NCBI GenBank assembly: GCA_907163375.1
Contig: CAJQUW010002205.1
Span: 533,501 to 597,500, forward strand
DNA length: 64,000 bases
Source of the DNA: Prostheceraeus crozeri
Lineage: Eukaryota; Platyhelminthes; Polycladida; Euryleptidae
Direction of reading: 5' to 3'
Below are positions 33,791 through 47,393 of this stretch, piece after piece. The notes below the pieces were generated by a model. It worked only from the letters and a program-made list of their open reading frames with translations. It did not search any database and was not told the DNA's origin. How positions within the stretch are numbered: position 1 is the first letter of the stretch; each line of letters opens with the position of its first letter. Position numbers and translations under genes: made by a program.

Positions 33791-35562
33791 CATTTACTCT
33801 AATGGCAAATTAAAATTAAAAATCACCAATTTTGATAGAATTTTGAAAATTTACCGAATTTTGGCTTTAAATCTTCTTAATAATTGCTATTCACGATGCA
33901 TAACTGGCTGAATAACCTTGAATACCACTTATAATGCAAGAGATGGAATGTGGAAGATTTTCCATTGTAATCTATCTATGAAATCGTGTTCTACAATTCA
34001 AAGTAGCTTCAACCGTGATTCAAACTATTGTAAATAATATATTATTAATGAATTACTCAAATTTCGTGCTATTTTCGTGTTAGATGCGGGCGATTTGAAT
34101 TTCATGTCCTTGTCGTGTTGAAGCAGTGCAGTCGTGTTTCGTGTCGTGTTCGTTGACTTAAAAGCTTCATGTCGTATTGAGAGCCAATTTCCGACGACTG
34201 CAGACTTCTAGTTTCTGCCATTAAACTTTCAGACTAATTGGTATGATAGGAGAGCTGCCATCTGCAATGAAGGTATTTTTGCGACTAATGCGACACGCTG
34301 TAAGCCTACGCTGTATGCTATGTATTGTCAACAATGCAGGCCTACTTCGACAAATTATCTCTGAAGTCAGTTCCACAACAAACTTTTACTATTGACACTT
34401 CCGATGACAAAATCGATCTACACGAAACTGATCGATATAGCAACCGACTGGTATTCAATTATGTATTCCTTAAGTGAAGACCACAGCATTTCGAACCAGA
34501 GCAGGTCACTGACTCATCGGTGCTTCACCAGAGTTCGATATTACTACATTGTCTACATGTACATTGTTATTGCATTATACAACTTGATATTACTACTGTA
34601 CATTGCTATACATTTGCTACATTAACTTAGCTTTCATTTTATTGAGGGAATCGGTGATGATATAAGCATAATACACAGCTATACAGCCTAACTTCACATA
34701 ATCCTGTTTGATACTTAAATGCTCCGTTATCTTCATGCTACATTCACATGGTTCCCACGACTTTAAAACCTCGAAATTCCAAGACGTAAGTTATGATCTA
34801 CTAATGCTCGAAAGTGTGTGTCTGCGATATATAAATACGTCTAGCGAGCACATGTTCAAACGAAAACAAATATTACAAATACTTTGGGGCATGGAAACAT
34901 GCTGTCAACTAGCTACAATTTCATTCTGACCAGGTTATTCTCTTCTCTCATGCTTGAAAATTCACTTTGAGCATTTTTCACATATCTTAATCTTCATTTC
35001 TTCTAATTTTTGAAATTGCTCTTCCATTTTTCTCTTCGCTCCATCTTGCTTGATTTCTCTTTGCATATTTCTTATTTCTTCCAGAGCAAAACGACATCTG
35101 TTGAAATTATCGTATATTCTGTTAGTGTTTGGCAAAGAGACAGATGCATTTTCCTCATCGAGATTGACTTCTCCTTCTGGTCGTTCATTTGAAAACCTAA
35201 TCTTACACTTTGAATCAAAGTTTTGTGTTTAGCGCTGTTAAAGTGACTATCTAATGCTTTAAAGCCAATCTGGGAAAAATTCTGGGGTCAATCCACAAGC
35301 GAGTAAATTTAACAAGTCACGGAATTTAGCAAGAGCTGAAGGAATTGAACACAAAATGTCAAAATGAGGAGAGAACTGAGCTACAAATAAATTGTGTTGA
35401 TTGTTTAAACAATCGAACTTTCTAGCTGCATCGCCACAACTAAGACGCGTCGATGCCTTCATAATCTGACATCTGCTATATAAGCTATCCGCTCTTCTGA
35501 TGTGATGAAAACGCTTACTTAGCATGCACTTTGCATTACACTTACACTTCACCTTAAATCCT

Positions 35563-35566
<4 letters not shown>
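33791..35566. other. No gene recognised
   Basis: AT-rich. 34080-34190 has several cgtgt-rich short repeats (tcgtgtt). Confidence 0.4.

Positions 35567-35653
<87 letters not shown>
35567..35653. repeat. (TA)n microsatellite, about 43 units
   Basis: Uninterrupted ta repeat of 87 bases; the apparent Tyr-Ile polypeptides here are translations of this repeat. Confidence 0.98.
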
Positions 35654-35656
<3 letters not shown>

Positions 35657-37908
35657 AACATGCATATCAAAATATGATCCATATTAAAACATGTAGACAT
35701 AATGCATGTCAATGGATTGCCTTCTTTATGATATTGCTATTCGATCATCTACATTTCGATATAATAGGCTTTAATAATAGCTTAAACTTACGAGTACATA
35801 GGCGATATAATAGCTTTAACTTAAATATGTAAAAGAAGAATCAAGACACTTTCACTGTTCCGAAACAATGTATGCCTTGATCACATAAAGATAAAAAATA
35901 TTTACAAAGATTATGAAACACTAAAAATGACCGTGTTTATGATGCTAATCGAAAATGTGGACACCTTCAAGAACAATTCACTTTGAACAACGGAACACTA
36001 ATGCTCTAGCACTAATCATCATGGCGTCTCTTTTATTTCACAGTAGGCCAGAGAATCACATCAAAAACTCCTTTCTAACAAAGTAGGCCAAATATCTGAA
36101 GAAGTCTGATCGCATGCAAGGTATTGCTTTCTCCAAAGACAGTGGAAAATGTAAAGACTGTAAACTCGAGTGGAAACTAATGATATCTATGATGACTACA
36201 AAAATATGACAGTTCACATCTTCCAATGCTTCTAATGAACATCTACATAGTATGGGGATGAGACACTCAATTCAAAATCAATTTAGCTGCCTAGGCCTAT
36301 ATAGTAACTTGATGTCACTTGAATCAATGAACTATTACAGTACAACACAGCAGTTCAGATGTGGAACTGCCACAAGCCAAATTAATTTAATTTTGAAGTA
36401 CCCATGTGGAAACTGAAGTTTTGTGATACGATGCCATCACGAATCATGATAGCTCTCTGTGTTAAAGAATCGTACTTACATCTCGTTCAATCAAACTTAT
36501 TCGGCATGAAGCTATAAAAACTACCGATTATGCTGTCGGAGTGACAAATTTTCGTAAATCGCTCATCAGTTTAGTCAAATCATTAAACAAAGTGTTTCAA
36601 TCGCTCATCGTTATATACCGTATTTACTATATATTTCTTGATTAAACCGATGGAAGCGAGAAGAATTATGGCTTTCATTGGATTAAGCGAGATAATATCA
36701 TCAAAGCGTCAGAGTCAAGAACGGAAAAACGAGATGCCTTTTCAAAGTGATTTTCGTACTTGGACTACTTTGAGTTGGAAAAAATATACATAATCCGATA
36801 TAACGACGAATACTAGCGAAGTGAATGAAAAAATGACAAATTACAACATGCTTTCATTTTATTAGCGCTAGAGTTATTTACAAGTAACTAAATACCACCG
36901 AGTTGGTGTAAAGTAGAAAGGAGTGTCTCACCCCCTTGGTATAAGACTTTCATGTTCTAATGCGTAGAAATTGTCCGATATCTTCGTTGAGGAAAAGTTA
37001 GTTGTTTCCAAGAGCTTGACATGCGGAGATTGGAAGTTTTCAGTCTTGGAAATTGGAATACTTCACAATCTTTGTTTTACTCCAATTCTCATTTCGAATG
37101 CCACTCAGTAAACTGGGCGGTTGTGAGCAATGCGAACCCTATATGTAAGAGATATAAAGAGCCCCGTATGAACAATGGCGGATCCCAATTGCTCTCAATT
37201 CCAATTAACTAGATCATTTCATAGCATGAATTTTGGCAGCTCTTCATGACAGCTGATTAGCTGAAGCACAGCGACTAGAGTAGATGCCGTCGAATAAGCA
37301 ATCCATCAGTAGCTGCTAAATCCGTAATCTTGAATGTTAAGTAAGGGAGATTCGAAAAGATCATTCAATTATTCATCAAGCGAGTGAGACAAGTCGTCGC
37401 TCATGCTAACACAGAGGTCAACACTGCGTTCCTTTTTGCGGAGTCGACGAGTAATCAGAAGACCCTTCGAATACCCATTATGTACATGCACATGTAGAAG
37501 GACAATATCTGAGATACGATACACGGCACAAGTGAGCAATTTGACGCTTGAATGATGAAAAATACATGCATGTACAATTGTACATGTGTATATGCTTTGA
37601 AACTTTTCCTGAGGTCTTTAGATGCCAAAATCGGCTTCATTGCGAAATATTAACATAGCCTACCAGCAGGCCTATGATATAAGACTTGGATCCTTTCATG
37701 GAATTCCCACAAAAAAATGAATGCAGGACCTGATAATCCAAACATACATTATGAATGTTAAAAACCAGCCAAATTTTAAATAGAGACTAGCCTATCATTA
37801 TGACTTAGAAAACAGAATGACGTGAGGGAAAGAACCGGTGTAAGATGAAAAAGTAGAGCAATTAAAAATTATGAAAGAAAAATTCAAAACAGTCGAACGT
37901 TTTCGTCA
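35654..37908. other. No gene recognised
   Basis: AT-rich. A single string ataccgtatttact near 36615 matches the tip of the 61.1 kb MITE without a partner end. Confidence 0.4.
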
Positions 37909-37914
37909 TATATT

Positions 37915-39053
37915 CAGGCATGGGATTGAACCAATTATAAAAAGCCAGAATTTTAAAGAGTAGCTGAATCAGCGGCGCATGGCGAGCGTTTAGCGAGCCT
38001 ATAATTGAGGTTATAGTTTTGAGTTTATAATTCCCCAGAAAGCCTAGAAATCGTCTAATTAAAAGGTTTAATATTTAACACAGGTCTTTACTTTTTAACT
38101 ATTTATATGACTTAATATAATAATTAAAATACATGGGTATTAAAAACATGGGTATTTACACAATTTAGAATATGTTAAATGTACAAAAATCGAATCAAGT
38201 AAGAACCTACATAGATGAGCAGTAGAAATTCATAGTAGGTACGTAGGTACAAATGTATATGAAAAAGTGGGTCTAGTTAGAAATCTTAGCACGCTTAGCA
38301 AGGAAAGAAGTGTGTTTCTTCAAGGCACGCTTCAGTATTTTAGAAGACATTTTCTTTGACGCAGCTTTTGACACTACATCTAATGAATGCAAGTTCAGAG
38401 TAGACTTCTTTTCATCCAGAATGCGACGACGATGTTCTTGTTCTTTTCGCCGATTTTGTGAAGCCAACCGAAAATTTCCACAGAGACTAGCATCGATGGC
38501 GTCATATGCTGGGTCTTTACGAGCGAAGTACTTGTAGGAAGGTCTAGATTGCGACTTCAAGCGATACCTAATGGTATGAAGGCCATCCAATGTAGCAATG
38601 TTCATTCTGCTACTCTGTGCATCCATGACATCATTCATTTCGCTGAATGTGGATTCAACTTTGGGGCCGTGGAAGCAGGTCAAAAGAGACAAGCTTGTCT
38701 TGCATAAAAGAGGGTATTTACAAGTTGCTGACAGGGACTTCCACCAAATATCAATACGCTGGCGTTTGCTATCAAAATCCGGAAGAGCATCCACATGAAA
38801 TCGTCGAACTTCGAGTTCATATTAAAAATTAGGTACAATACATCAGAATAATAATAAAACTAGGTACAATGTAGAACTGAATTATTTTCAGAATATTAAA
38901 CTTTGTACAATTGATCAAGACATTTTCTGTCATGACTCCCCCCCCCCCGACACCCCATTGCCAAAATGTGTTTATTTTGCTTATCAAACAAAATTATCAA
39001 AATGATTTCAAAAAGCCGAAAAAGCCGGAATAGCCGGAAAAATCCCATGCCTG
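37915..39053 (-). mobile_element. Internally deleted hAT transposon
   Basis: Termini CAGGCATGGGATT at 37915 and AATCCCATGCCTG ending 39053, flanked by tatatt on both sides (37909-37914, 39054-39059), a 6-bp duplication. The minus-strand interior keeps only the transposase C-terminal part (38821-38273). At 1.14 kb it lacks the N-terminal finger and catalytic region. A poly-C run (38937-38949) lies inside. Confidence 0.85.
38273..38821 (-). pseudogene. hAT transposase C-terminal dimerisation domain
   Basis: Open for 182 codons with no proper start. YELEVRRFHVDALPDF begins right after a stop; then IDIWWKSLSATCKYPLLCKT, SLLTCFHGPKVESTFSEMND, VMDAQSSRMNIATLDGLHTI. This is the hAT family C-terminal pattern (WWK...YP.L......L....S.G.VE..FS.....R.N......L). 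A basic, Lys/Arg-rich tail (RRKEQEHRRRILDEKK and ILKRALKKHTSFLAKRAK) follows. The DDE residues would lie upstream and are absent. The frame has been kept open for its whole length, unusual for a dead copy. Confidence 0.8.
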
Positions 39054-39319
39054 TATATTGATGTACCGGTAACTAATTCATCATTCCTGGAAATTTAACG
39101 CACTTTTTAATTAAGCAACCTTTAGATTGTGAAGGTTGAGAGAAGTGCACTTACACCTTAGCAATCAAATGAGTCTTTTGCTAAAAGCTGAATATAAATG
39201 CCCATTCGGTTCTTTTCTTCCTTCTGACTACATCATTGTGTAACCCAACTAATGTACGCATGCCACAATAAACATTGCTTGCATACATTTCATCACAAGT
39301 CAGATCATTTAAAGTTATG

Positions 39320-40086
39320 CAGGGATTCGGAGTCCTATCATTTTGATAGGACTTTGACTCCGGGTGGCAAGTATATATAGCCTAGTTTTTTGAAAAAACT
39401 GGTAACCTACATCATAGATCATTATAGGCTTGCCTGAACCTATATTTAGTGATCATTTCTGCATCAATTATCAATAATTTTCGATGAAAGTTTATCAAAT
39501 GTCGCTTAAGCTGATAGATATTTATAGTATGAGTACAAAATTATTAGAATATTACATACACGTACAATGTCGCTTCAAGTTGGATGCATGCGACTCGGCT
39601 CCTCCCATCTTCTTGATGTGTGCTTCACACGGTTTTTCTCCACTCTCTACCAGGCAGGAAAATCCCCATCCTTCTTCAAAAAAATTAGTACACTTTCGAT
39701 TTTAATAGGCGCTTTGGAGGAGCCATCACACACAATAAAAGTGAGGGTCAAAGGTAATGTCCTCAAACAAACTAGTATTTCATTTTTGTCTCTGATGTGA
39801 CCTTTGGTGCGTAGGTGTGATCGAGGCTAGGAAGGCTTGTCTTCTACACTAAATCACCGAGTGAAAAGACAATCCTGTTTTCACTATCACGGTTCATTCC
39901 CTCAACTATTGCAAGCTTTGCATGCACTGTTGTCAATGTACTTTTGTCTGACGGAGAAAGTTGACATCAAGATAGTGACAGCTATATGCACGAGAATAAA
40001 TAATTTGCTTGTTTTATATTTCGGGTCTAGTTATAGGCCGGAGTCATATCATTTGATAGGACTCCGACTTCGACTCCGCATCCCTG
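39320..40086 (-). mobile_element. hAT-like element with zinc-finger remnant, copy 2
   Basis: Same family as 14057-14647: cagggattcggagtcctatc at the start and ccgcatccctg at the end, with the same subterminal palindromes and interior. It carries about 170 bases absent from copy 1 (39820-39980) that copy 3 also has, so copy 1 is a deletion derivative. Possible short target duplication ttatg on both sides (39315-39319, 40087-40091). Confidence 0.75.
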
Positions 40087-40091
40087 TTATG

Positions 40092-41029
40092 CAGTCTTAG
40101 GCGAAATTAGACTCAATCCATTTTACACGCAAGTGTACGTCACAAAGCATAATAGGCTGCTCGTGAAATCCAATGCTGAAAGGCATCTTAAACGAAATAA
40201 AACACTCGTATAATTCACTGATAAAGGTTACATGCAGATTAAGGAATTCCAAAACCGGTTACTAATTTTTACGAAATTGTACGGGGACAATTAAGGACAT
40301 TTAATGACAGATTGAATTTCAGGACATTCAAGCACCGCGGGAACCATGCACTCATGTGCATGACCTTGCCTCGATTGCCAGATTGCTCTCTACTGTCGTA
40401 GCTGTCATCCAAATCCTTTTCCCAAATGATCAGTTGCTGTTGGGATCAGTTACTCTCCATTGTGATAAATCCGCCATTAGATAATGTTCTAAAGAATTGA
40501 TCTTGATTCTTCAAAGGAACTAATTTTTAAGCGCATGATGCTTAACTCTCTCTTTCATGAAATATCAACGAATGCTATAGACCTCCTAAATAGAAAATGG
40601 CCTACAATACAATATCTACATGGCATACAACTAGATACAAGCCGCATCATAATAAACAGTATCCGAAATCATATTGAAAATGCCTTGACTGTGCATTATA
40701 AAAGAAATATAAAATCTGAGAATAGGCCAGATGTTTATTTCGTTAGAAAATAAAAAAATTACACATTGTATAGATACTGTTCAGCTCCGATGCGTATTTC
40801 ATTGACCACCGATCAGTATCATCAGGGTAAAAATTCCTCGGCAAATTTTCTAAAAACAGCAAAAATTGCATATTTCCCATATGGCACAAGGCCTATAGAT
40901 ACTGAAGAGTTCATTTCATGATTTAGAAACTGACATTACATTGTCGATGTAATTAATACCGAGTTGTTATCAAAGTATTCACGCGAAATGACGGTTCCGA
41001 TACATAAGATAATGATGATGTTGACCATC
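40092..41029. other. No gene established
   Basis: A 72-codon open frame at 40535-40753 (MMLNSLFHEISTNAIDLLNR...) has no recognisable domain. Otherwise AT-rich. Confidence 0.35.
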
Positions 41030-42211
41030 AAGGATGAGGACGACAAGGATGGAGCCTGCGTGTGGTTTGCCCGCCTCCTCTGGCAAAACAAACCCTCTAG
41101 CAACTCCAAGGCCAAACTCCGCCTCACCCTGCCCTACATTCTCCTTCACACGACAACCACTGCCCCACCAACTCCATAAGGCCAACGCAACACCTCCAGA
41201 CAGCAACTTACCACAAGTGCCACAAACACTCATACCAACATCACAAAACGCAAAACCAGTACGCTCACTGTTATACAACTCAACATGAACGGCATTCAAA
41301 ACAAAATCTCAGAACTCACACAGCTCGTCCTAGACAACAAAGCCGACATCATATACATACAAGATAGCAAACTCACATCCAAAACAAAAGACCCAACAAT
41401 TCAAAATTACGCCATCATCCGAACAGATCGAAAACACAACAAAGGCGGCGGCCTCCTCACCTACATACACAACAAAATCAAATTCCAAGTTCTCGAGGCC
41501 CCTCTTTACACAAACACATAGAACAACAACATCTCAAAATACACCTCACACAAAACAAACAATTGCTCATCACCAACGCGCACTTTCCTACAAAAGGCAA
41601 TCACACATTCACACAAGAAACCAACACAGAAATCAACCATTTTCTTACCTACCATACAACCAACGCAACAAACCTCATCCTCACAGATGCAAAGGCACAC
41701 TCACACACATGATTGTCAACTCTCAATGGCATCAGAGGAGATGGCATCGCCGATTTTCTGGCACACCTGACTACACCACACTCAACACACCTACACGCCT
41801 TCCTCCGGCCACAACCAATAAAACTCTTCTCCAGAGTCCAGACATATCCATTGCCAGCAACCATATACTGCATCTCGACAACATCGAAGACCATCAACAT
41901 CCTCACATCCGACCACCTACCCAAACTAATCACCACGCTCACATCTTCACAGACCAAAGAAAGAAACCTCAAATACACCTTCACCGGTACAACAAGTAAA
42001 CTTGTAGGACTTCACCGCACACAGAGGACACGCATCAAAACAGGCCATCCATCAAAGAAATAACATCCGCAATGTGGACCCAAAAGACCCACAACTCAAA
42101 ACACTCAATACAGAAATCACCAAAAAAATCAATCAGCACAGCAAAACATATGGATCAGCAAAATCTCTTCTGGCTGGTCCCACACCAAAAAGATAGGCAG
42201 ACTCCATCCAC

Positions 42212-43570
42212 CAGGGATGCGGAGTCGGAGTCCCGGAGTCCTATCATTTTTGCTGGAGTCGGAGTCCTATCAAATGATAGGATTCAGGCCTATAACTAGA
42301 CTCGAAACATAATACAAGCAAATCATTTATTCTCGTGCACAGCTGTCACTATCTTGATGTCAATTTTCTCCGTCAAACTATGTAAAGTACAGTGACAGCA
42401 GTACATGCAAAGCTTGCAATAGTTGAGGGAATGAACCGTGATAGTCGAAAAAGGATTGTCTTTTCACTCGGTGATTTAGAAAAGACAATCCGGTACTTAT
42501 GGGTTATCTAACCCCAACGTTTTCAAATTTGTCCAAAATCCGTAAAAATATAGCAACCGTCACGAAACTTCAGAGACACGTATTTGAATATGTTTTCTAC
42601 CCACATGCAAAAACTTATGCAAATCGGACCGGTACTTTTTGCAGTAGATACGATAACGTGAAGTGTAGCGATGTCAGGAGCGTAATCTGACTTTGTCTGT
42701 TCGAAGCATTATTGTTACTCGTGTGTGCATTGTTCTCTTTCCGTCCTCGTGTCACATCTACTGCTATTTGAAACCTTCCCACGACTACTACCTCGCCACA
42801 CCTTTTTTAAGTTAAAAATGTTAATGTAGTGGATGTGGCGTGGTCATCATCACTTCACGAGTTGTCGCGAATGGAATTTGTTGACCTCAAGTGCTATCTG
42901 TTCAGACGATGAGGTCAAGTGAAGTCAGATCAAGCTGAACACATCGCTACACTTTATGCTACCGTCTCTTATTCAAAAAGTGCCAGTCTGATTTGCATAA
43001 ATTTTTGCATGTGGGTAGAAAATATACTCAAATGCGTGTCTCTGAAGTTTTGTGACGATTGATTCATTTCTACGGATTTTAGGCAAATTTGAAAACGTGG
43101 GGGAGATAACCCATAAGTAGTACCGACAATCCTTCCTGGCGTCGATCACACCTACACGCCAAAGGTCACATCAGAGACAAAAATGAAATACTAGTTTGTT
43201 TGAGGACATTACCTCTTACCCTCACGTTAATCGTGTGTGATGGCTCCTCCAAAGCGCATATTAAAATCGAAAGTGTACTCATATTTTTGGAGAAGGATGG
43301 GGGATTTTCCTGCCTGGTAGAGAGTGGAGAAAAACAGTATGAAGCACACATCAAGAAGATGGGAGGAGCCAAGTTGCATGCATCCAACTTGAAGCGACAT
43401 TTCATAAACTGTCATCGGAAATGATTGATAATTGATACAGCAATGAGCACTAAATATAGGTTCAGGTAAGCCTGTAATGATCTATGATGTAGGTTACCAG
43501 TTAATTTTTCAAAAAACTAGGCTTTCTTGCCACCCGGAGTCGGAGTCCTATCAAAATGATAGAGCTCCGC
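42212..43570 (+). mobile_element. hAT-like element with zinc-finger remnant, copy 3, inside the LINE
   Basis: Starts cagggatgcggagtcggagt inside the LINE and ends with ctatcaaaatgatagagctccgc. The last TIR bases and the target duplication are degraded on the right. Compared with copies 1 and 2 it is in the opposite orientation, so the zinc-finger relic is on the plus strand (43200-43424): one frame gives MAPPKRILKSKVYSYF, the next gives GGFSCLVESGEKQYEAHIKK and ASNLKRHFINCH. The LKRH-x4-H end and aromatic YF start are BED-finger features, split by a frameshift. It carries its own insertion at 42492-43124. Confidence 0.75.
42492..43124. mobile_element. Foldback-type MITE nested in copy 3
   Basis: Starts ggtacttatgggttatct and ends agataacccataagtagtacc in reverse complement. 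The arms (about 42492-42680 and 42945-43124) pair over about 185 bases. Perfect 8-bp duplication gacaatcc at 42484-42491 and 43125-43132. Interior about 260 bases, non-coding. Removing it with one duplication restores the continuity seen in the other family copies. Confidence 0.85.
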
Positions 43571-45052
43571 ACCACACACTCCATGACAGGGCGGTAAACC
43601 ACCCAAAAACATTGCAGTCAATTTCTTCAACAAACCTCTTCATCATAATCGAGACATCGCGAACGCCTTCAACAGACACTTCACCAAACACACCCCACAC
43701 AAAACACGGAAAGAAATTAGAAAAATCGACAGACAAACACTCAAACTCACTAATACCGCCAACACAAAAATCACGCCTGACCAAACAAGCCATCTCAGAC
43801 TCCTCAAATAGTAACTCTCTTGGGCCAGATAAAGTCAACATAAAACACCTCAAACACCTCAGACCCACCGCCATCCAATACCTAACCGACATCTACACAC
43901 TCATTCAACTCCAACCAGATACCCAGCATCTGGAAAACAGCCAACATCACAGCAATACCAAAACACAACAAAGACATCCATATTCACACTTCTTACACAC
44001 CTATTTATCTTCTCTCACCTCTTGTGAAAACACAGGAAAAAATCATTCTCACAGTCATAACAAAATTCATTCCATCGCTGCCTTTTCAACACGGATTCTA
44101 AAAAGAACACTCCAAAGCCACCGCACTTCCTCAAACCAACAACACCATCGCTGCTGCTGGTTCAACATCAAAAAGCTGCCTCTACGCACAGTCACCACAT
44201 CGCTGGACAAAAGCATTCGACACAATCCACATCCAAACTTTAACAGACCAAACATCCCTTTTCTCTTCATTCGATGCATTGCAAATTACATCAAAGGCAG
44301 GTAAGTCTATATCACATACAACCAAACAAGCTCAACCAACAAAACATCAAAACAGGCGTCCCACAAGGAGAAGTTCTCATTCCATTCCTCTCCAATCTTT
44401 ACATGCGAGACATTCGACTTCCAACAGACTCCACACTCAAACTTCAAGACAGCCCAAGACAAACGCCAACCTTACCTCGACACTCTACTCTCATGGATAC
44501 AACAAAATAATCTCCACATCAACCGCAACAAAACTCAACTCTCACTTTTCAGACCCCCACGAACACAGTACAAACTTATCACTCACCATTGATAACACGC
44601 CACTCACAACCCTCAACAATAGAATCCTGGGCGTTAACCTTGACACTCAACACACGTTAATAACATCTGCTAAAAAGTACACAAAAAGGACACACTCAAC
44701 ATTCTCTCCTCTCTCATTTCCACCAACTGTGGACAACAAGAGACCATCGCGGCCACCTACAAAGCCATCACACTTCCTCTTTTGGAATACACATCAAGTC
44801 TGGTCACTAATAATCTCACAAACATTAACAAACTACAAGCAATACAGAACAAAGCGCTCAAGGTTGCCACAGGAAGTACACACGACACTAACACACCGAG
44901 GCAAACGTCATCCCCATTGTTTTACACCTCACATTACACGCAAAACAGCTTTTAAACAAAGCCAAATGTCAAAACCACCCTCTCCATCTCCTCACGCAAC
45001 GACCAACACCTTTCAGACAACAAAAGTCCACAATTTTCAACACAGGGAAGTA

Positions 45053-47281
45053 GGGGAGGGTGGGGCACATTGAACAAGGTTTTGAACTTTTCTCGATAGT
45101 TTGAATATACTAAATTAAATGAACCAAAATCAAACTCGGATAAAAAGTTGAGGACATGCTTAGTAATCCCTGAGCTGTTGGAAGCTTCTGTGACATTTCA
45201 TCTCCTCAAAATTTGAATTTTAAAATTTTTACCAAAGTGGTTCAATGTGTGTGAGGTACATTGAACTACTTTTATTTATTACTCTCTTGCTCAATTTTAT
45301 TAGACTTTATGTATCAGATTTATAGCTTCAGTTCATGCATTATCAAAATCAAACAACAAAATTCATAGGTTGAGATTTTCATTGGCAAAAATGATAGCAT
45401 ATATTTGATATGAAAAAATGCATACTAATTTCTGAAAGAAAAATCTTCATAGAGTATCGGAGTTCTCAGATCAGAAGCATTATTCATGATGGAAGAGCCT
45501 TGTTAAAATTAAAAGCATTAATGCTAGATGTGATACACAGTATTACATTTACGGACCACTGTAATCATCAATTAAAGCATGCCTGTAGGCATTGCGCATT
45601 AACTTTAGACATGTACAGAAAGACACGAGTAGGCCTACGAAAAAAGCTGAGAAATCACCAAAAAGCAAGACAAGAGGCATTAACAATCCAATTTGTTTGA
45701 CCTGCAAGGGGGTTCCAGTGCATTCAAAGTACAGTTTCGAAAAACGGCTATTTTTTACTATTTGAAAACCGGTTTTTAAAGATTGAATACCGGTTTTGCT
45801 CTACTCTTTCTCGTCGATAGAAATCATGTATTATTAACTTTGTAATATTCATTTAACTTTCCAAACATTGCTAATTCTACACGTACAGTTCAATTAACTA
45901 ATCAGAGTAACGGAAAGGAGTCAAGGTCCTCACACGCTACGACTTCCAAGAAATTAATCGCTCATCTCTCGTCACTGTCTCTGCTTAGATTGTCGGAAAT
46001 TCTTAAGACCATACGTGGCTTCCCTATCCGTACCACAGTCGCCTAAAGTCGCGCGCGCTACAGCAGAGAATCCCTTTGAGTGAATGGGAATCTAGGTATT
46101 ATGCTATAGGGGACTAAAATAGCACATGACAACTGATGATTCATTACTCGGATCGATTAATTTTTCTTTTTGAAGGCTTCAGGTAAAATATATTAGTCTT
46201 CGAATCATGGACATCAGTGCTGCTACGTATCGGTTGAATGAGTCTCTAGTATGGCAATACTTGACCATCGAGGTTTGAGCTAAGCTTCAACTTTTGCTTC
46301 AACTGTGTTTTCAACTTTCAATATCAATCATTGACATATCACAATTAGAAAATAGAATGTGTCATGAGTCTATCATAATGTATATTGCTTACTATTCGGC
46401 TACGGTAATTATAGACAATTCTGTCGTTATCATATACATAGGCTTGGCCTATAAGGTAAGATAATATAGTCTTAGATTATATAAATTTTTGTTGAATAGG
46501 AAAGGATAGCTGATCTTTTGTTGTAACATGTCAAATAGTGTAGCAAACCAACAATATCATGAAATCTATGAAACCGGTTTTAGAACCAAATACCGATTAT
46601 AGTTGCGAAAAAAATTCGAAAAATCAGTTTTTTTAGAAACACCAATTCAAAGTCAAATTTTGATTGAGATCACTGATTTATATCAATTTGTCAATTAATT
46701 TCTCTCAATATGTAATCTTCGCCATGCTGCCCTAGTGCTTTGTTCTCGAAAAGAGTTGCAGCGAATATCATAACTGCTAAGATATTTGTGAATTTTCAAT
46801 TTGATAGCGTTGTAAACAAATTTGTAGCATAATCACAAGCCAAAAGTTATTGATCACCGCGTTCACTTAATAAAAGAAAAAATGAGTATCGAAGTGGGGC
46901 AATGTGAACCATGTTCAAAGTGCCCCATCTTGGATGGTTAAATGTGCCCCACATCGTCAACTTTTCAAAAACGTGCTGCACTCAAATAGTTTTAAATGAT
47001 AGATTAATGAAATTGATCACGAATACTTGAGAAAAATTCTGTCTAATGAAAATATACACAAGTTGTTAGCTGTATTAAAGCAAAAGTTCCGATTTTCTGA
47101 AAATTTACTTTTTCATTAACATTTTGGGAAATCCTGAAAATGATGATGGATGGCATAAACAATTAAAATTATCATAGGAATCATGTTTATTTGATACAAT
47201 AAACAATGTCTAAAAGCATAAGGTTCCAAACTTCACAGTTTCGGAGATAAGCCTGGTGGTTCAATGTGACCCACCTTCCTC
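45053..47281. mobile_element. TA-flanked TIR element inside the LINE
   Basis: Ends ggggagggtggggcacattg at 45053 and, inverted, a terminus reading gaggaaggtgggtcacattg, each next to TA (45051-45052, 47282-47283). The gtggggcacattgaac motif recurs inside (near 45240, 46895, 46940). LINE sequence stops at the left TA and resumes at the right TA. No transposase recognised. It seems to hold another insertion at about 45717-46640. Confidence 0.7.
45717..46640. mobile_element. Probable hAT-like MITE nested in the TA element
   Basis: The left end (cagtgcattcaaagtacagt, with ttcgaaaaacgg and aaaccggttttt inside) and right end (ctatgaaaccggttttag ... gaaaaatcagtttttttaga) look like imperfect inverted termini of the hAT type. 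No clear target duplication, and limits are approximate. Confidence 0.45.
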
Positions 47282-47393
47282 TACGATTTACCCCATCCAC
47301 ACAGTCACCCAACGCGACAGCAAAGCAACTCCTCAAACAAATGCACACCCATCACGTTGGTACATACTTGGCACACAGACGAAACAACATTAA

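Noticed and set aside
35259-35832. Long ORFs with Tyr-Ile repeats
   Set aside because: Translations of the (TA)n microsatellite.
40979-41984. Minus-strand ORFs rich in Cys, Val and Gly
   Set aside because: Shadows of the A/C-rich LINE on the plus strand.
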